NCBI GenBank assembly: GCA_046051225.1
Contig: JBJOOR010000003.1
Span: 62,001-126,000, forward strand
From: CAIODY01 sp046051225
GTDB taxonomy: Bacteria > Bacteroidota > Bacteroidia > Chitinophagales > CAIODY01
DNA: 64,000 bases
Direction: 5' to 3'
The position numbers and the translations under genes are program-made. Under the pieces are notes generated by a model. The model saw nothing but the letters and a program-made list of their open reading frames with translations, was not told the origin of the DNA and ran no database searches. Shown here one piece after another: positions 1 to 7,302 of this stretch (positions within the stretch are counted from its first letter, which is position 1; every line of letters begins with the position of its first letter).

Positions 1-1
1 T

Positions 2-358
2 AAGGCTGCCGAAGATATGGCAGTATATCGTAGCCATGATTATAAAAAGATAGTGATGATGCCTATATCAGATACTAATCATAAAATGGCATGTGTTTAT
101 TATAACCCTATCACACATAAATTATATGTAGATAACTGTGGGTTGCCTAATCCTGGCAATGACAAAACCTATCAATTATGGGCAATGAAAAATGGTAAGC
201 CTACCAGCGCAGGATTATTTGATACAGAAATGTACAACCATGGATTGCAAGCATTTGCTGATGTAGATGGTGTTGAATCATTTGCTGTAACTATTGAAAA
301 TAAAGGCGGCGCAACCTTACCTACCCTTTCAGCTTTGCAAGTGGCTGGTAATATTTAG
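2..358 (+). CDS. Anti-sigma factor, RskA C-terminal domain (5' end outside window)
   Basis: The reading frame is open from base 2, so the gene begins before the window and only its last ~118 codons are seen. The visible part carries the pattern of the RskA-type anti-sigma-K factor periplasmic domain: a short strand with YQLWAM, a glycine turn leading to SAGLF, then FAVTIENKGG followed by PT close to the C-terminus. In this family the domain lies outside the membrane and an N-terminal part binds an ECF sigma factor. That N-terminal part and any membrane helix are not visible here. A strong hairpin terminator lies about 110 bp downstream. The family call is fairly secure; the partner sigma factor is unknown. 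Confidence 0.75.
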   Translation, partial: KAAEDMAVYRSHDYKKIVMMPISDTNHKMACVYYNPITHKLYVDNCGLPNPGNDKTYQLWAMKNGKPTSAGLFDTEMYNHGLQAFADVDGVESFAVTIENKGGATLPTLSALQVAGNI

Positions 359-470
359 GTGTATTATTTCTAAAAAAAATCAATTAAGAATTTATAAAAA
401 CTATAAGATGATACTACAGAAAATGGACGCTAAAATAAATTTGTAAATAAGGCATAACTTTACAATAAAT

Positions 471-508
471 AAAAAAGCCTAGTGTTTTGATTAACACTAG
501 GCTTTTTT
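471..508. terminator. Rho-independent terminator, bidirectional
   Basis: Perfect 16-bp inverted repeat (471-486 with 493-508) around a 6-nt loop, with an A-run on the left arm and a T-run on the right arm. It closes the anti-sigma transcript. The following gene begins about 25 bp later, and a TAATTTTG -7-like box overlaps its right edge (508-515). Confidence 0.85.
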
Positions 509-532
509 AATTTTGTAGAAACAATAATTTAG

Positions 533-967
533 ATGAAGCTCATTTATGTATTTTTTATTTTATTACTAACATCGTGTAGTATTTTCAAAAAAGATAAGCT
601 ACCCAGAATAGACGAACCTACTGCAAGATTTGTAAACACAAAATGGATGCTGTCGAAAATAAATGAACAAACCATCAACGTTAATTTTGAAAAACCTACC
701 TACATAAAAATAGTAGATGATAAAAGTTTTAAAGGCTATGCAGGTTGTAATCAAATTTGGGGTATTTGCAAACAAATGAATACAGCAGTTCAATTTTCAA
801 ATATTGGACGTACGAAAATTCGCTGCGAAAATATGACAATCGAAAACCAATTAATAAGCACTCTCCAACTTGCCAATGCCTATTTAATTTCGGGTAATAA
901 ATTGCAGATGCTTACTAATGATGGAAAAATTATTCTACAATTTCAGGCAATCGAAGAAAAAAAATAA
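533..967 (+). CDS. META domain lipoprotein (HslJ-like)
   Basis: 144 residues. The N-terminus is a lipoprotein signal peptide ending in LLLTSC, so Cys15 is the predicted lipid attachment site. The rest resembles the META/HslJ domain: NTKWMLSKI near the start, the GYAGCNQIWG turn in the middle, a paired Cys in RCENM, and a final beta strand ILQFQ. Proteins of this family are small envelope proteins linked in some bacteria to stress or drug tolerance; their biochemical activity is not settled. The gene appears monocistronic, with a TAATTTTG box 17 bp before the ATG. Family call is fairly sure; role is open. Confidence 0.75.
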   Translation: MKLIYVFFILLLTSCSIFKKDKLPRIDEPTARFVNTKWMLSKINEQTINVNFEKPTYIKIVDDKSFKGYAGCNQIWGICKQMNTAVQFSNIGRTKIRCENMTIENQLISTLQLANAYLISGNKLQMLTNDGKIILQFQAIEEKK

Positions 968-1069
968 ACGTATTTCACATTAAGTATAGTGCTGCTATTG
1001 TCTTAAAAAAACTTTGCGTCTTTCCCGTCTTCGTAGTTAATATTCTCTAAATTTGCACTTCAATTTTCA

Positions 1070-2224
1070 ATGAACAATTCATTTATTTCTTCCAGCAAAA
1101 AACTCGGCATCTTAGGCGGCGGACAGCTCGGCAAAATGTTGTTGCAATGCACCAACACTTGGGATGTATTTACCAAAATATTAGAACCATCAGCCGATTC
1201 GGCTTGTAAAAATTTGTGCAACGAATTTACACAAGGCAGTTTACACGATTATAAAACGGTGTACGATTTTGGAAAAAATTGCGATGTGCTAACCATCGAA
1301 ATTGAGCATGTAAATGTGGATGCTTTGAAACAATTAAAAGCCGAAGGTGTGATTGTTCATCCAAACCCGATGGCGTTAGAAACCATACAGGATAAAGGTT
1401 TGCAAAAAGTATTCTATCAAAAAAATAATTTTCCCACTTCTGAATTTGTATTGTGTGAAAATAAAAACGAAGCATTTGCAGTAGCCGAAAAATGGAATTT
1501 TGAAGCCGTGCAAAAAAGCCGAAAAGCTGGCTACGATGGCAAAGGCGTTTATGTTTGTTCCTCAAAAAATGATGCAGAAAATTTGATGGATTTGCCTTGT
1601 GTGATGGAACGAAAAATAAAAATGAAAACTGAAATTGCGGTCATCGCATCACGAAATGAAAACGATGAAGTGCGCTGCTATCCTGCGGTGGAGATGGCTT
1701 TTCATGATGGCGCAAATATGCTCGACCTACTTTTATTTCCTGCACAAATTGAAACTAAAATTGAAGAGCAAGCCGAAACCCTTGCTACACAATTGATTCG
1801 AGCATTTGATATTTGTGGCTTATTGGCCGTAGAATTTTTTGTGGATGAAAATAATCAGTTGCTCATCAATGAAGTTGCACCACGACCACACAACAGCGGA
1901 CATCAAACAATTGAAAGCAGTATCACGTCGCAATACGAGCAACATCTTCGTGGCATTTTAAATTTACCTTTGGGAAGTACAAAAATAAAAATGCCATCAG
2001 CAATGGTCAACCTGCTGGGTGCAAGCGGCTTTGACGGCGATGTGTATTACGAAGGATTAGAAAACTGTTTGAAAAAAGAAGGCGTAAAAATTCATATTTA
2101 CGGCAAGAAAAAAACAAAACCATTTCGCAAAATGGGTCATGTAACCGTTTTGCACAACGATATTAACGAAGCAAAAAAAACAGCACAATGGGTAAAACAA
2201 AACATCACAGTGAAAAGCCTTTAG
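1070..2224 (+). CDS. purK: N5-carboxyaminoimidazole ribonucleotide synthase PurK
   Basis: 384-residue ATP-grasp enzyme of de novo purine synthesis. It carboxylates AIR to N5-CAIR with ATP and bicarbonate in the cytoplasm. The N-terminal nucleotide-binding loop reads LGILGGGQLGKMLL (about residues 12-25), the ATP-grasp lysine region reads AVQKSRKAGYDGKGV, and the substrate/Mg end reads NEVAPRPHNSGH near residue 268, all typical of PurK. Length is normal. Its 3' end overlaps purE by 37 bp, so the two enzymes catalysing consecutive steps are probably co-translated. A TAAATTTG box at 1048-1055 lies 14 bp before the ATG, implying a very short leader. Confidence 0.95.
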   Translation: MNNSFISSSKKLGILGGGQLGKMLLQCTNTWDVFTKILEPSADSACKNLCNEFTQGSLHDYKTVYDFGKNCDVLTIEIEHVNVDALKQLKAEGVIVHPNPMALETIQDKGLQKVFYQKNNFPTSEFVLCENKNEAFAVAEKWNFEAVQKSRKAGYDGKGVYVCSSKNDAENLMDLPCVMERKIKMKTEIAVIASRNENDEVRCYPAVEMAFHDGANMLDLLLFPAQIETKIEEQAETLATQLIRAFDICGLLAVEFFVDENNQLLINEVAPRPHNSGHQTIESSITSQYEQHLRGILNLPLGSTKIKMPSAMVNLLGASGFDGDVYYEGLENCLKKEGVKIHIYGKKKTKPFRKMGHVTVLHNDINEAKKTAQWVKQNITVKSL

Positions 2225-2706
2225 TGGGCATCATCATGGGCTCTGATAGCGATTGGAGCGTAATGCAAGCCGCTTCGGAGTTTTTAACTTCGCAAAATAT
2301 TGCGCACGAATGCACCATTGTATCAGCGCATCGCACACCGCAACGCATGATGGAATATGCTGCCACAGCCCATTCCAAAGGATTGAAAGTGATTATTGCT
2401 GGTGCAGGTGGCGCAGCACATTTGCCCGGCATGGTAGCCAGTTTAACGCCATTGCCAGTGATTGGTGTTCCTGTAAAATCGAGCAATTCGTTAGATGGTT
2501 GGGATTCTATTTTATCTATCTTGCAAATGCCCAATGGTGTGCCAGTGGCTACTGTGGCGTTGAACGCTGCAAAAAATGCAGGCATTTTAGCTATGCAAAT
2601 TTTAGGAACGCAAGATGAAAAACTAATGAAGAAAATGATTGTTTATAAAGAATCTTTGAATGCAGAAGTGATGACGAAAGTGAAAAATTTTCCAACGAAA
2701 AAATAG
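2188..2706 (+). CDS. purE: N5-CAIR mutase PurE
   Basis: 172 residues, class I PurE, which rearranges N5-CAIR to CAIR directly after PurK. Diagnostic segments are GIIMGSDSDW (residues 14-23), SAHRTP (46-51) with the catalytic His, and the glycine-rich AGAGGAAHLPGM loop (from residue 71). The chosen ATG lies inside purK, giving a 37-bp overlap. A later start would remove little, but MGKTKHHSEK fits as a short leader before the first beta strand. A repeat-rich junction (heptad arrays at 2723-2820) follows the stop codon. Confidence 0.95.
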   Translation: MGKTKHHSEKPLVGIIMGSDSDWSVMQAASEFLTSQNIAHECTIVSAHRTPQRMMEYAATAHSKGLKVIIAGAGGAAHLPGMVASLTPLPVIGVPVKSSNSLDGWDSILSILQMPNGVPVATVALNAAKNAGILAMQILGTQDEKLMKKMIVYKESLNAEVMTKVKNFPTKK

Positions 2707-2722
2707 ATGGTGAAAATGTGAA

Positions 2723-2820
2723 AGTCATCAGTATTCAGTTGGCAGTAGTCAATAAATGCAGATGCAGTAAGGGTTTAAAAATCTAATTGTCTCAAATCTC
2801 AATACTAATATCTAAAGTCT
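2723..2820. repeat. Inverted pair of degenerate heptad arrays
   Basis: Bases 2723-2750 are four head-to-tail 7-mers all beginning with AG (agtcatc, agtattc, agttggc, agtagtc). Bases 2790-2820 contain 7-nt-period units which, read on the other strand, also begin mostly with AG (for example agatatt, agtattg). About 39 bp separates the arms. The pair fills the space between purE and the small CPMC protein gene. It has the same architecture as the repeats at 8823-8894 and 62492-62557. Function unknown. Confidence 0.6.
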
Positions 2821-2831
2821 ATTTTATAAAA

Positions 2832-3095
2832 ATGAAAAACAAAATATTTTTTACAATTGTGCTAACTGTTTTAGCAACATTTATTTTCAGTGTTGTTGAG
2901 GCGCAATGCCCTATGTGTGGCGAAGCTGCACGAACTTCATTAAAAGAAGGCAACACAACAGCAACAAGCCTTAATGCAGGAATTTTTTATTTATTAATGG
3001 GTCCTTATGTGTTGTTGGGTGCTGGCGCTGTAATTTGGTGGCGACATCGCAAAAAAGTTCAACGCCTTCAATTGTTAAATAATATTGAAGCTTAA
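2832..3095 (+). CDS. Small CPMC-motif membrane protein
   Basis: 87 residues from the ATG at 2832; an upstream TTG in frame at 2787 lies inside the repeat array and is unlikely. A signal peptide or first helix (FTIVLTVLATFIFSVVEA) is followed directly by QCPMCGEAARTSL, then a loop and a second helix (FYLLMGPYVLLGAGAVIWW), ending in a short basic tail. The CPMC motif just after the predicted cleavage site could bind metal or be redox active. From general knowledge, small proteins of this form recur in Bacteroidota, but no function is established. Location next to purE and lepB gives no clear hint. Confidence 0.65.
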   Translation: MKNKIFFTIVLTVLATFIFSVVEAQCPMCGEAARTSLKEGNTTATSLNAGIFYLLMGPYVLLGAGAVIWWRHRKKVQRLQLLNNIEA

Positions 3096-3148
3096 AATAT
3101 TTAAAAAGTACATTCGTTCTACAAATTCTAAAAACAAAAAATTATTTC

Positions 3149-4585
3149 ATGGAAAATAGTGCAAGTCAATATTCGGCAATTTTATTAATGCTTTTTTTCT
3201 TATTCGCATTTGTCATTCCGTATGTAGCGTTTTATAAATTGTTTGAAAAAGCAGGAGAGAAAGGCTGGAAAGCGCTGATACCATTCTTAGGAGAATATCA
3301 AATGATAAAAATTGCAAAAAAACCAGAATGGTGGTTTTTGATGATTTTCGTACCTGTGATTGGTATTTTTTATGCCATCGGTATCTATTTAGAGTTTATG
3401 AAAACATTTAATAAAACTACTTTGAAACATCAGTTTTTATTAATTGTTTTTCCTTTTGTGTATTTGCCTTATGTGGCATATTCTAATAAAACAAAATTTG
3501 TTGGGCAAGATTATGACCGACAAAAAAAATCAGCTTCTCGTGAATGGATTGATGCTATTGTATTTGCAGTAGTAGCCGCTACATTAATTCGTACATTTTT
3601 TGTTGAAGCTTATACCATTCCTACACCATCAATGGAAAAAACTTTATTGGTAGGCGATTTTTTATTTGTAAGCAAATTAAGTTATGGTCCTCGTATTCCT
3701 AATACGCCTATTGCTTTTCCGTTTGCTCATCATACTATGCCTATTATCGGCACTAAAGCTTATAGCGAAATTATTGAATTAAACTATCACCGTTTACCAG
3801 GTTTTGGTAGTGTGCAGCGCAATGATGTGGTGGTATTTAATTACCCTATTGAATATAAAATACCACGACCAGTTGATAAACGTGAAAATTATATTAAACG
3901 CTGTGTAGGTGTGCCTGGCGATAGCTTAAAAGTAATAAATTCGGTTTTGTACATTAACGGAAAGCCTGCATTTAAAGCACCCGAAGGCGAAATGGAATAT
4001 TATGTTTTCACTAATGGTTCGGATATTAGCGATGATATTTTAAATGATTTAGGCGTTACAGAATATGGCCCAGTGGGTAATAACACTTATCAAATGTTGC
4101 TTACCGAAGAAAAAGTAAAAAAACTCAAAGAGTTGGGCAACATTAAAGAAGTAAGACCAGGTATAAGACCAACACAAACTATTGAAGAGGTTTTATTTCC
4201 ATACGATACAAAAAAATACCCTTGGAATATTGATAACTATGGCACTATATGGATTCCGAAAAAAGGAGCAACAATAATTTTAGATTCGAACAATATTTGT
4301 TTTTATCGAGATATTATTAGCGTATATGAGCATAATACTTTGGCAGTAAATGGTAATCAGTTTATTATAAATGGCAAAGCCACCCATCAATATACATTTA
4401 AAATGGATTATTATTGGATGATGGGCGATAACCGCCACAACAGCGCCGACAGCCGCTTTTGGGGATTTGTACCCGAAGACCATATTGTAGGTAAAGCTTG
4501 GATGGTGTGGATGAGCTGGGATAGCAATGCTACCAACATTTTTAAAATGATACGATGGAATAGGCTGTTGAGTTTAATTCATTAA
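3149..4585 (+). CDS. lepB: Signal peptidase I
   Basis: 478 residues. It removes signal peptides from Sec/Tat-exported proteins at the outer face of the inner membrane. The N-terminal ~125 residues contain about three hydrophobic segments that resemble an extra membrane domain seen in Bacteroidota signal peptidases. A further helix then leads into the catalytic box TIPTPSMEKTL with nucleophile Ser161. The general base is Lys250 in NYIKRCVGVPGD. The C-terminal box reads MGDNRHNSADSRFWGFV. A long insert separates the Lys box from the last box, making the protein larger than the E. coli enzyme. The stop overlaps the tatC stop by 4 bp on the opposite strand. Confidence 0.93.
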   Translation: MENSASQYSAILLMLFFLFAFVIPYVAFYKLFEKAGEKGWKALIPFLGEYQMIKIAKKPEWWFLMIFVPVIGIFYAIGIYLEFMKTFNKTTLKHQFLLIVFPFVYLPYVAYSNKTKFVGQDYDRQKKSASREWIDAIVFAVVAATLIRTFFVEAYTIPTPSMEKTLLVGDFLFVSKLSYGPRIPNTPIAFPFAHHTMPIIGTKAYSEIIELNYHRLPGFGSVQRNDVVVFNYPIEYKIPRPVDKRENYIKRCVGVPGDSLKVINSVLYINGKPAFKAPEGEMEYYVFTNGSDISDDILNDLGVTEYGPVGNNTYQMLLTEEKVKKLKELGNIKEVRPGIRPTQTIEEVLFPYDTKKYPWNIDNYGTIWIPKKGATIILDSNNICFYRDIISVYEHNTLAVNGNQFIINGKATHQYTFKMDYYWMMGDNRHNSADSRFWGFVPEDHIVGKAWMVWMSWDSNATNIFKMIRWNRLLSLIH

Positions 4586-5409
4586 TTATTTTTAGCCATT
4601 TGTTTTTGCACTCGGCTTACCACTATTATACTTAGTTCATATAAACCATATAGTGGCACAGCCACTAAGCCTTGCGTAAACATATCTACTGATGGCGTAA
4701 TAATGGCCGATAGTACAAGCACCAATACTAAAGCATAACGGCGAAATTTTTTAAGCATGGGCGCATTTACTATACCTATGCGTCCCAAGAACAACATGAT
4801 AATAGGCAACTCAAAAGATAACCCAGTAACTAATACCATTGAAGTTACAAAATCTACATATTCATCTAATGTGGGTAATAACATTACTTCATCCGATATT
4901 TTATAATCAGCTAAAAATGAGATGGAAAAGGGCGTTAGAAAAAAATAACCAAAAGCAGCACCCAATAAAAAAAGGATTGATGAAAAAGCAATTACACTAT
5001 TGGCTGCTTTACGTTCTTTTGGATGAAGGGCTGGCGATATAAATCGCCAAAGCTCCCAAAATACATAGGGTACAGCTATAATTAATCCTAATATAAAAGA
5101 TACAGTAATATGCGACATGAATGGCCCCGATAAGGTGCTACTCACTATTTTAAACTTGGGTACAGTGATACACAAATCGGCTATATGTAGCTTAGCACCC
5201 AACATACACATCCATTTATACGTAATAAAATCAGATTTTTTTGGCCCAAATAATACAGTATCGAATACAAATGATTTATTGATGAATACAATGATGGCAG
5301 CCGTTACAATAGCTACTGCTATTCTAAACAAGTGTCCTCTTAGGGCATCTATATGCTCAAAAAAACTCATGTTTGCTGATTCATTAGTATCATTATTAAA
5401 TAATCCCAT
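4582..5409 (-). CDS. tatC: Sec-independent translocase subunit TatC
   Basis: 275 residues, the multi-spanning core receptor of the twin-arginine translocase, which binds signal peptides of folded proteins. The N-terminal signature MSFFEHIDALRGHLFR corresponds to the conserved cytoplasmic start of TatC, followed by six predicted helices with the typical P-rich periplasmic segments (for example GPFMSHI and PFSISFLADY). A long loop between helices 1 and 2 contains extra residues, as in other Bacteroidota TatC proteins. No tatA/tatB is adjacent. It is convergent with lepB and divergent from paaD. Confidence 0.93.
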   Translation of the reverse strand: MGLFNNDTNESANMSFFEHIDALRGHLFRIAVAIVTAAIIVFINKSFVFDTVLFGPKKSDFITYKWMCMLGAKLHIADLCITVPKFKIVSSTLSGPFMSHITVSFILGLIIAVPYVFWELWRFISPALHPKERKAANSVIAFSSILFLLGAAFGYFFLTPFSISFLADYKISDEVMLLPTLDEYVDFVTSMVLVTGLSFELPIIMLFLGRIGIVNAPMLKKFRRYALVLVLVLSAIITPSVDMFTQGLVAVPLYGLYELSIIVVSRVQKQMAKNN

Positions 5410-5498
5410 AGCTATTTTTGTATATTTTGCGGCTGCAAAAATGATGAAAAGATTTTACATTTATCAATTAGCTAATAACAATTAACCAGTATTTGCCT

Positions 5499-5990
5499 AT
5501 GCTTAACAAAGATATTATTTATGCTGCTTTACACGATGTATCCGACCCTGAAATACCTGCATTAAGTGTGTTGGATTTGGGTATGATTACAGATGTTATT
5601 ATTACTGATAATGGTGCTTTGGTAAAAATGATTCCTACTTATGCTGCTTGCCCTGCTACTTCGTTTATCAAAAATCATATTCAATCGCATCTTCAACAAA
5701 CATTTGCTAATTATACTATTCAGGTATTGGTAGAAACTGCTATACATTGGAATACTAATATGATTACCGAAGCTGGTAAACTTAAACTTGCCAACTTTGG
5801 CATTGCACCACCTCGAAAACATGAAGGAACGGTAAATGCCGAATTGTTATCGGGGGCAATTTGCCCACATTGTGGTAGCGATAATACCATATTGCGTACT
5901 CCTTTTGGCAGCACATTATGCAGAGCCATACAGTTTTGCAATGCATGTAATCAATCATTTGAACAGTTTAAACCATTTGCTGCCGATTAA
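5499..5990 (+). CDS. paaD: PaaD-like protein (DUF59/MIP18 plus zinc ribbon)
   Basis: 163 residues from the ATG at 5499; the in-frame TTG at 5493 is less likely. The N-terminal half is a MIP18/DUF59 domain with DVSDPEIPALSVLDLGMI and the YAACPA motif. The C-terminal part holds a zinc-ribbon-like cluster CPHCGS...CNAC ending in FEQFKPF, which separates PaaD from SufT-type DUF59 proteins. PaaD helps mature the phenylacetyl-CoA epoxidase complex in bacteria that have it, probably through its metal site. No paaA, B, C or E gene is nearby, so this gene is isolated and could serve another iron protein. Confidence 0.75.
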   Translation: MLNKDIIYAALHDVSDPEIPALSVLDLGMITDVIITDNGALVKMIPTYAACPATSFIKNHIQSHLQQTFANYTIQVLVETAIHWNTNMITEAGKLKLANFGIAPPRKHEGTVNAELLSGAICPHCGSDNTILRTPFGSTLCRAIQFCNACNQSFEQFKPFAAD

Positions 5991-6161
5991 TTTTCGATAA
6001 TATGATTTGTACAATTACGAGTTATTTTGAGAAAAGAAATCTTCCTTGGCATATAAGACATCAAATTTGGAAAAAAGAGAAGAAGTTTGGAAATCACTAC
6101 ACTCTTTTACAAATCACTCCAGAACTTTTGAAATAACCCGAGTTGTTTGCTTCAATTATCC

Positions 6162-6575
6162 TTACCCCTGCTGATTTGGGAACTTTGACATATCCATATA
6201 GAACACCTCCCAGGTATGACCATCAAAATCTTCGATAGAGCGTTGTTGCATGAAGCCATAATCTCTCATTTCATGCGGTTCGGTGCCGCCAGCTTTCAGT
6301 CCGTTGTTCACCATATTATTCACTTCATCCACACTATCCACAGATAAAGAAAACAATGCAGCTAAGCTGGATTTGGTATCTGCAATAGGTTTGGTGGCAA
6401 AGCCTGCAAACTTTTCATGCGATAAAATCATGAGGAAAATATTTTCACTCCACACCATACATTTTCCTGCTTCGTCAGAAAATTGAGGATTGTTTGTAAA
6501 GCCCAGTGCCGAATAAAATTGCATTGACTTTTCTACATCTTTTACCGCTAAATTGATAAAGATTTGTTTTGGCAT
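6162..6575 (-). CDS. VOC superfamily (glyoxalase/bleomycin-resistance-like) protein
   Basis: 137 residues with the vicinal-oxygen-chelate fold pattern: KQIFINLAVKDVEKSMQFYSALGF at the start, a central MVWSENIFLMIL strand, and the C-terminal half ending DFDGHTWEVFYMDMS, which contains the usual DPDGH-like turn and a final Glu. Metal-ligand positions are plausible, but the substrate cannot be told. The length is typical of single-domain lactoylglutathione-lyase-like proteins. It lies alone, downstream of the defence operon in the same direction but separated from it by a hairpin terminator. Confidence 0.8.
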   Translation of the reverse strand: MPKQIFINLAVKDVEKSMQFYSALGFTNNPQFSDEAGKCMVWSENIFLMILSHEKFAGFATKPIADTKSSLAALFSLSVDSVDEVNNMVNNGLKAGGTEPHEMRDYGFMQQRSIEDFDGHTWEVFYMDMSKFPNQQG

Positions 6576-6605
6576 TTTGGAAATAATTTGAGTGATGAAG
6601 ATAGA

Positions 6606-6647
6606 GGAAAAATGAAAGATGGAAAGTGTTTATAGAGCCATCTTTCA
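6606..6647 (-). terminator. Terminator after the RloB-like gene
   Basis: A 10-bp perfect stem (6613-6622 with 6638-6647) and 15-nt loop. On the minus strand it is followed by ATTTTTCC. It sits 13 bp beyond the RloB-like stop codon and separates the defence operon from the VOC gene. Confidence 0.6.
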
Positions 6648-6660
6648 ATTTGATTTTACT

Positions 6661-7302
6661 TTACAATTTTAAAAGTTTGTCAAAAGTTGGTTTTAAAAAA
6701 GGTAACATTGATTTAGCAACAAAATGAACTTCGGTACTTAAATATTTAGGTTGATTATTTTCAGCTTCAAAATTATTTTCCGAATGAACTATGGCTTTCT
6801 GAAATAACTGTCGATGAATGTCTGAATTAAACCCTCCACCTCCAATTATTTTTGAGTGTACAAATGCTTTGAAACTTTCAGCTTGCTCAATATCCTCTTG
6901 AGAAGGCTTTTCGGCATGAAAATGAAAATACAACCACAATTCAAAAGATGGATTACTTTGACTTACTTGCCAATTTTTATTCTTTTGACATGCTTCTCTT
7001 AAAAAATCAATTTGCCCATTTTTATTCCATCTATCCGTATCAATCACAAACCAAACCTCATCTCCAAACTCATCACTAAAAGCAAATATGTTGTTGCCAA
7101 ATTTTGTAGAGGCTGCTTGATACAATTTTGAGGGTGCTGATTCATTGTTTTCAGTAGGGATTGTAATTATATCAATGTTAGAAGAGAACCCCTTGAAGAA
7201 GTTAAAATAATTAACCTCCCTGTTTCCTTCACAAAAGATATAAATCTTCTTTACATCTTTATTGACCTCTTCTTTATGGTATATTTTATTCCGGCTTAGC
7301 AT
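6661..7302 (-). CDS. RloB-like Toprim-type protein, second gene of a defence-type pair
   Basis: 213 residues. Early in the protein IYIFCEGNREVNYFNFF (Glu25-Gly26) and then WFVIDTDRW (Asp88, Asp90) form the acidic E...DxD signature of Toprim-like folds. SNPSFELWLYFHF (about 116-128) is the characteristic RloB-family block. In the AbiL and PARIS-type phage-defence systems, an AAA ATPase is paired with a Toprim or RloB-type effector. Here the start codon lies 17 bp inside the upstream AAA gene, so the two are translationally coupled. I infer that this is the effector nuclease. Which named system it belongs to cannot be decided by eye. Confidence 0.8.
   Translation of the reverse strand: MLSRNKIYHKEEVNKDVKKIYIFCEGNREVNYFNFFKGFSSNIDIITIPTENNESAPSKLYQAASTKFGNNIFAFSDEFGDEVWFVIDTDRWNKNGQIDFLREACQKNKNWQVSQSNPSFELWLYFHFHAEKPSQEDIEQAESFKAFVHSKIIGGGGFNSDIHRQLFQKAIVHSENNFEAENNQPKYLSTEVHFVAKSMLPFLKPTFDKLLKL

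Noticed and set aside
2253..2618. 121-codon ORF within purE in another frame
   Set aside because: It lies wholly inside a clear purE, and its His/Cys/Trp-rich composition is typical of a shadow frame.
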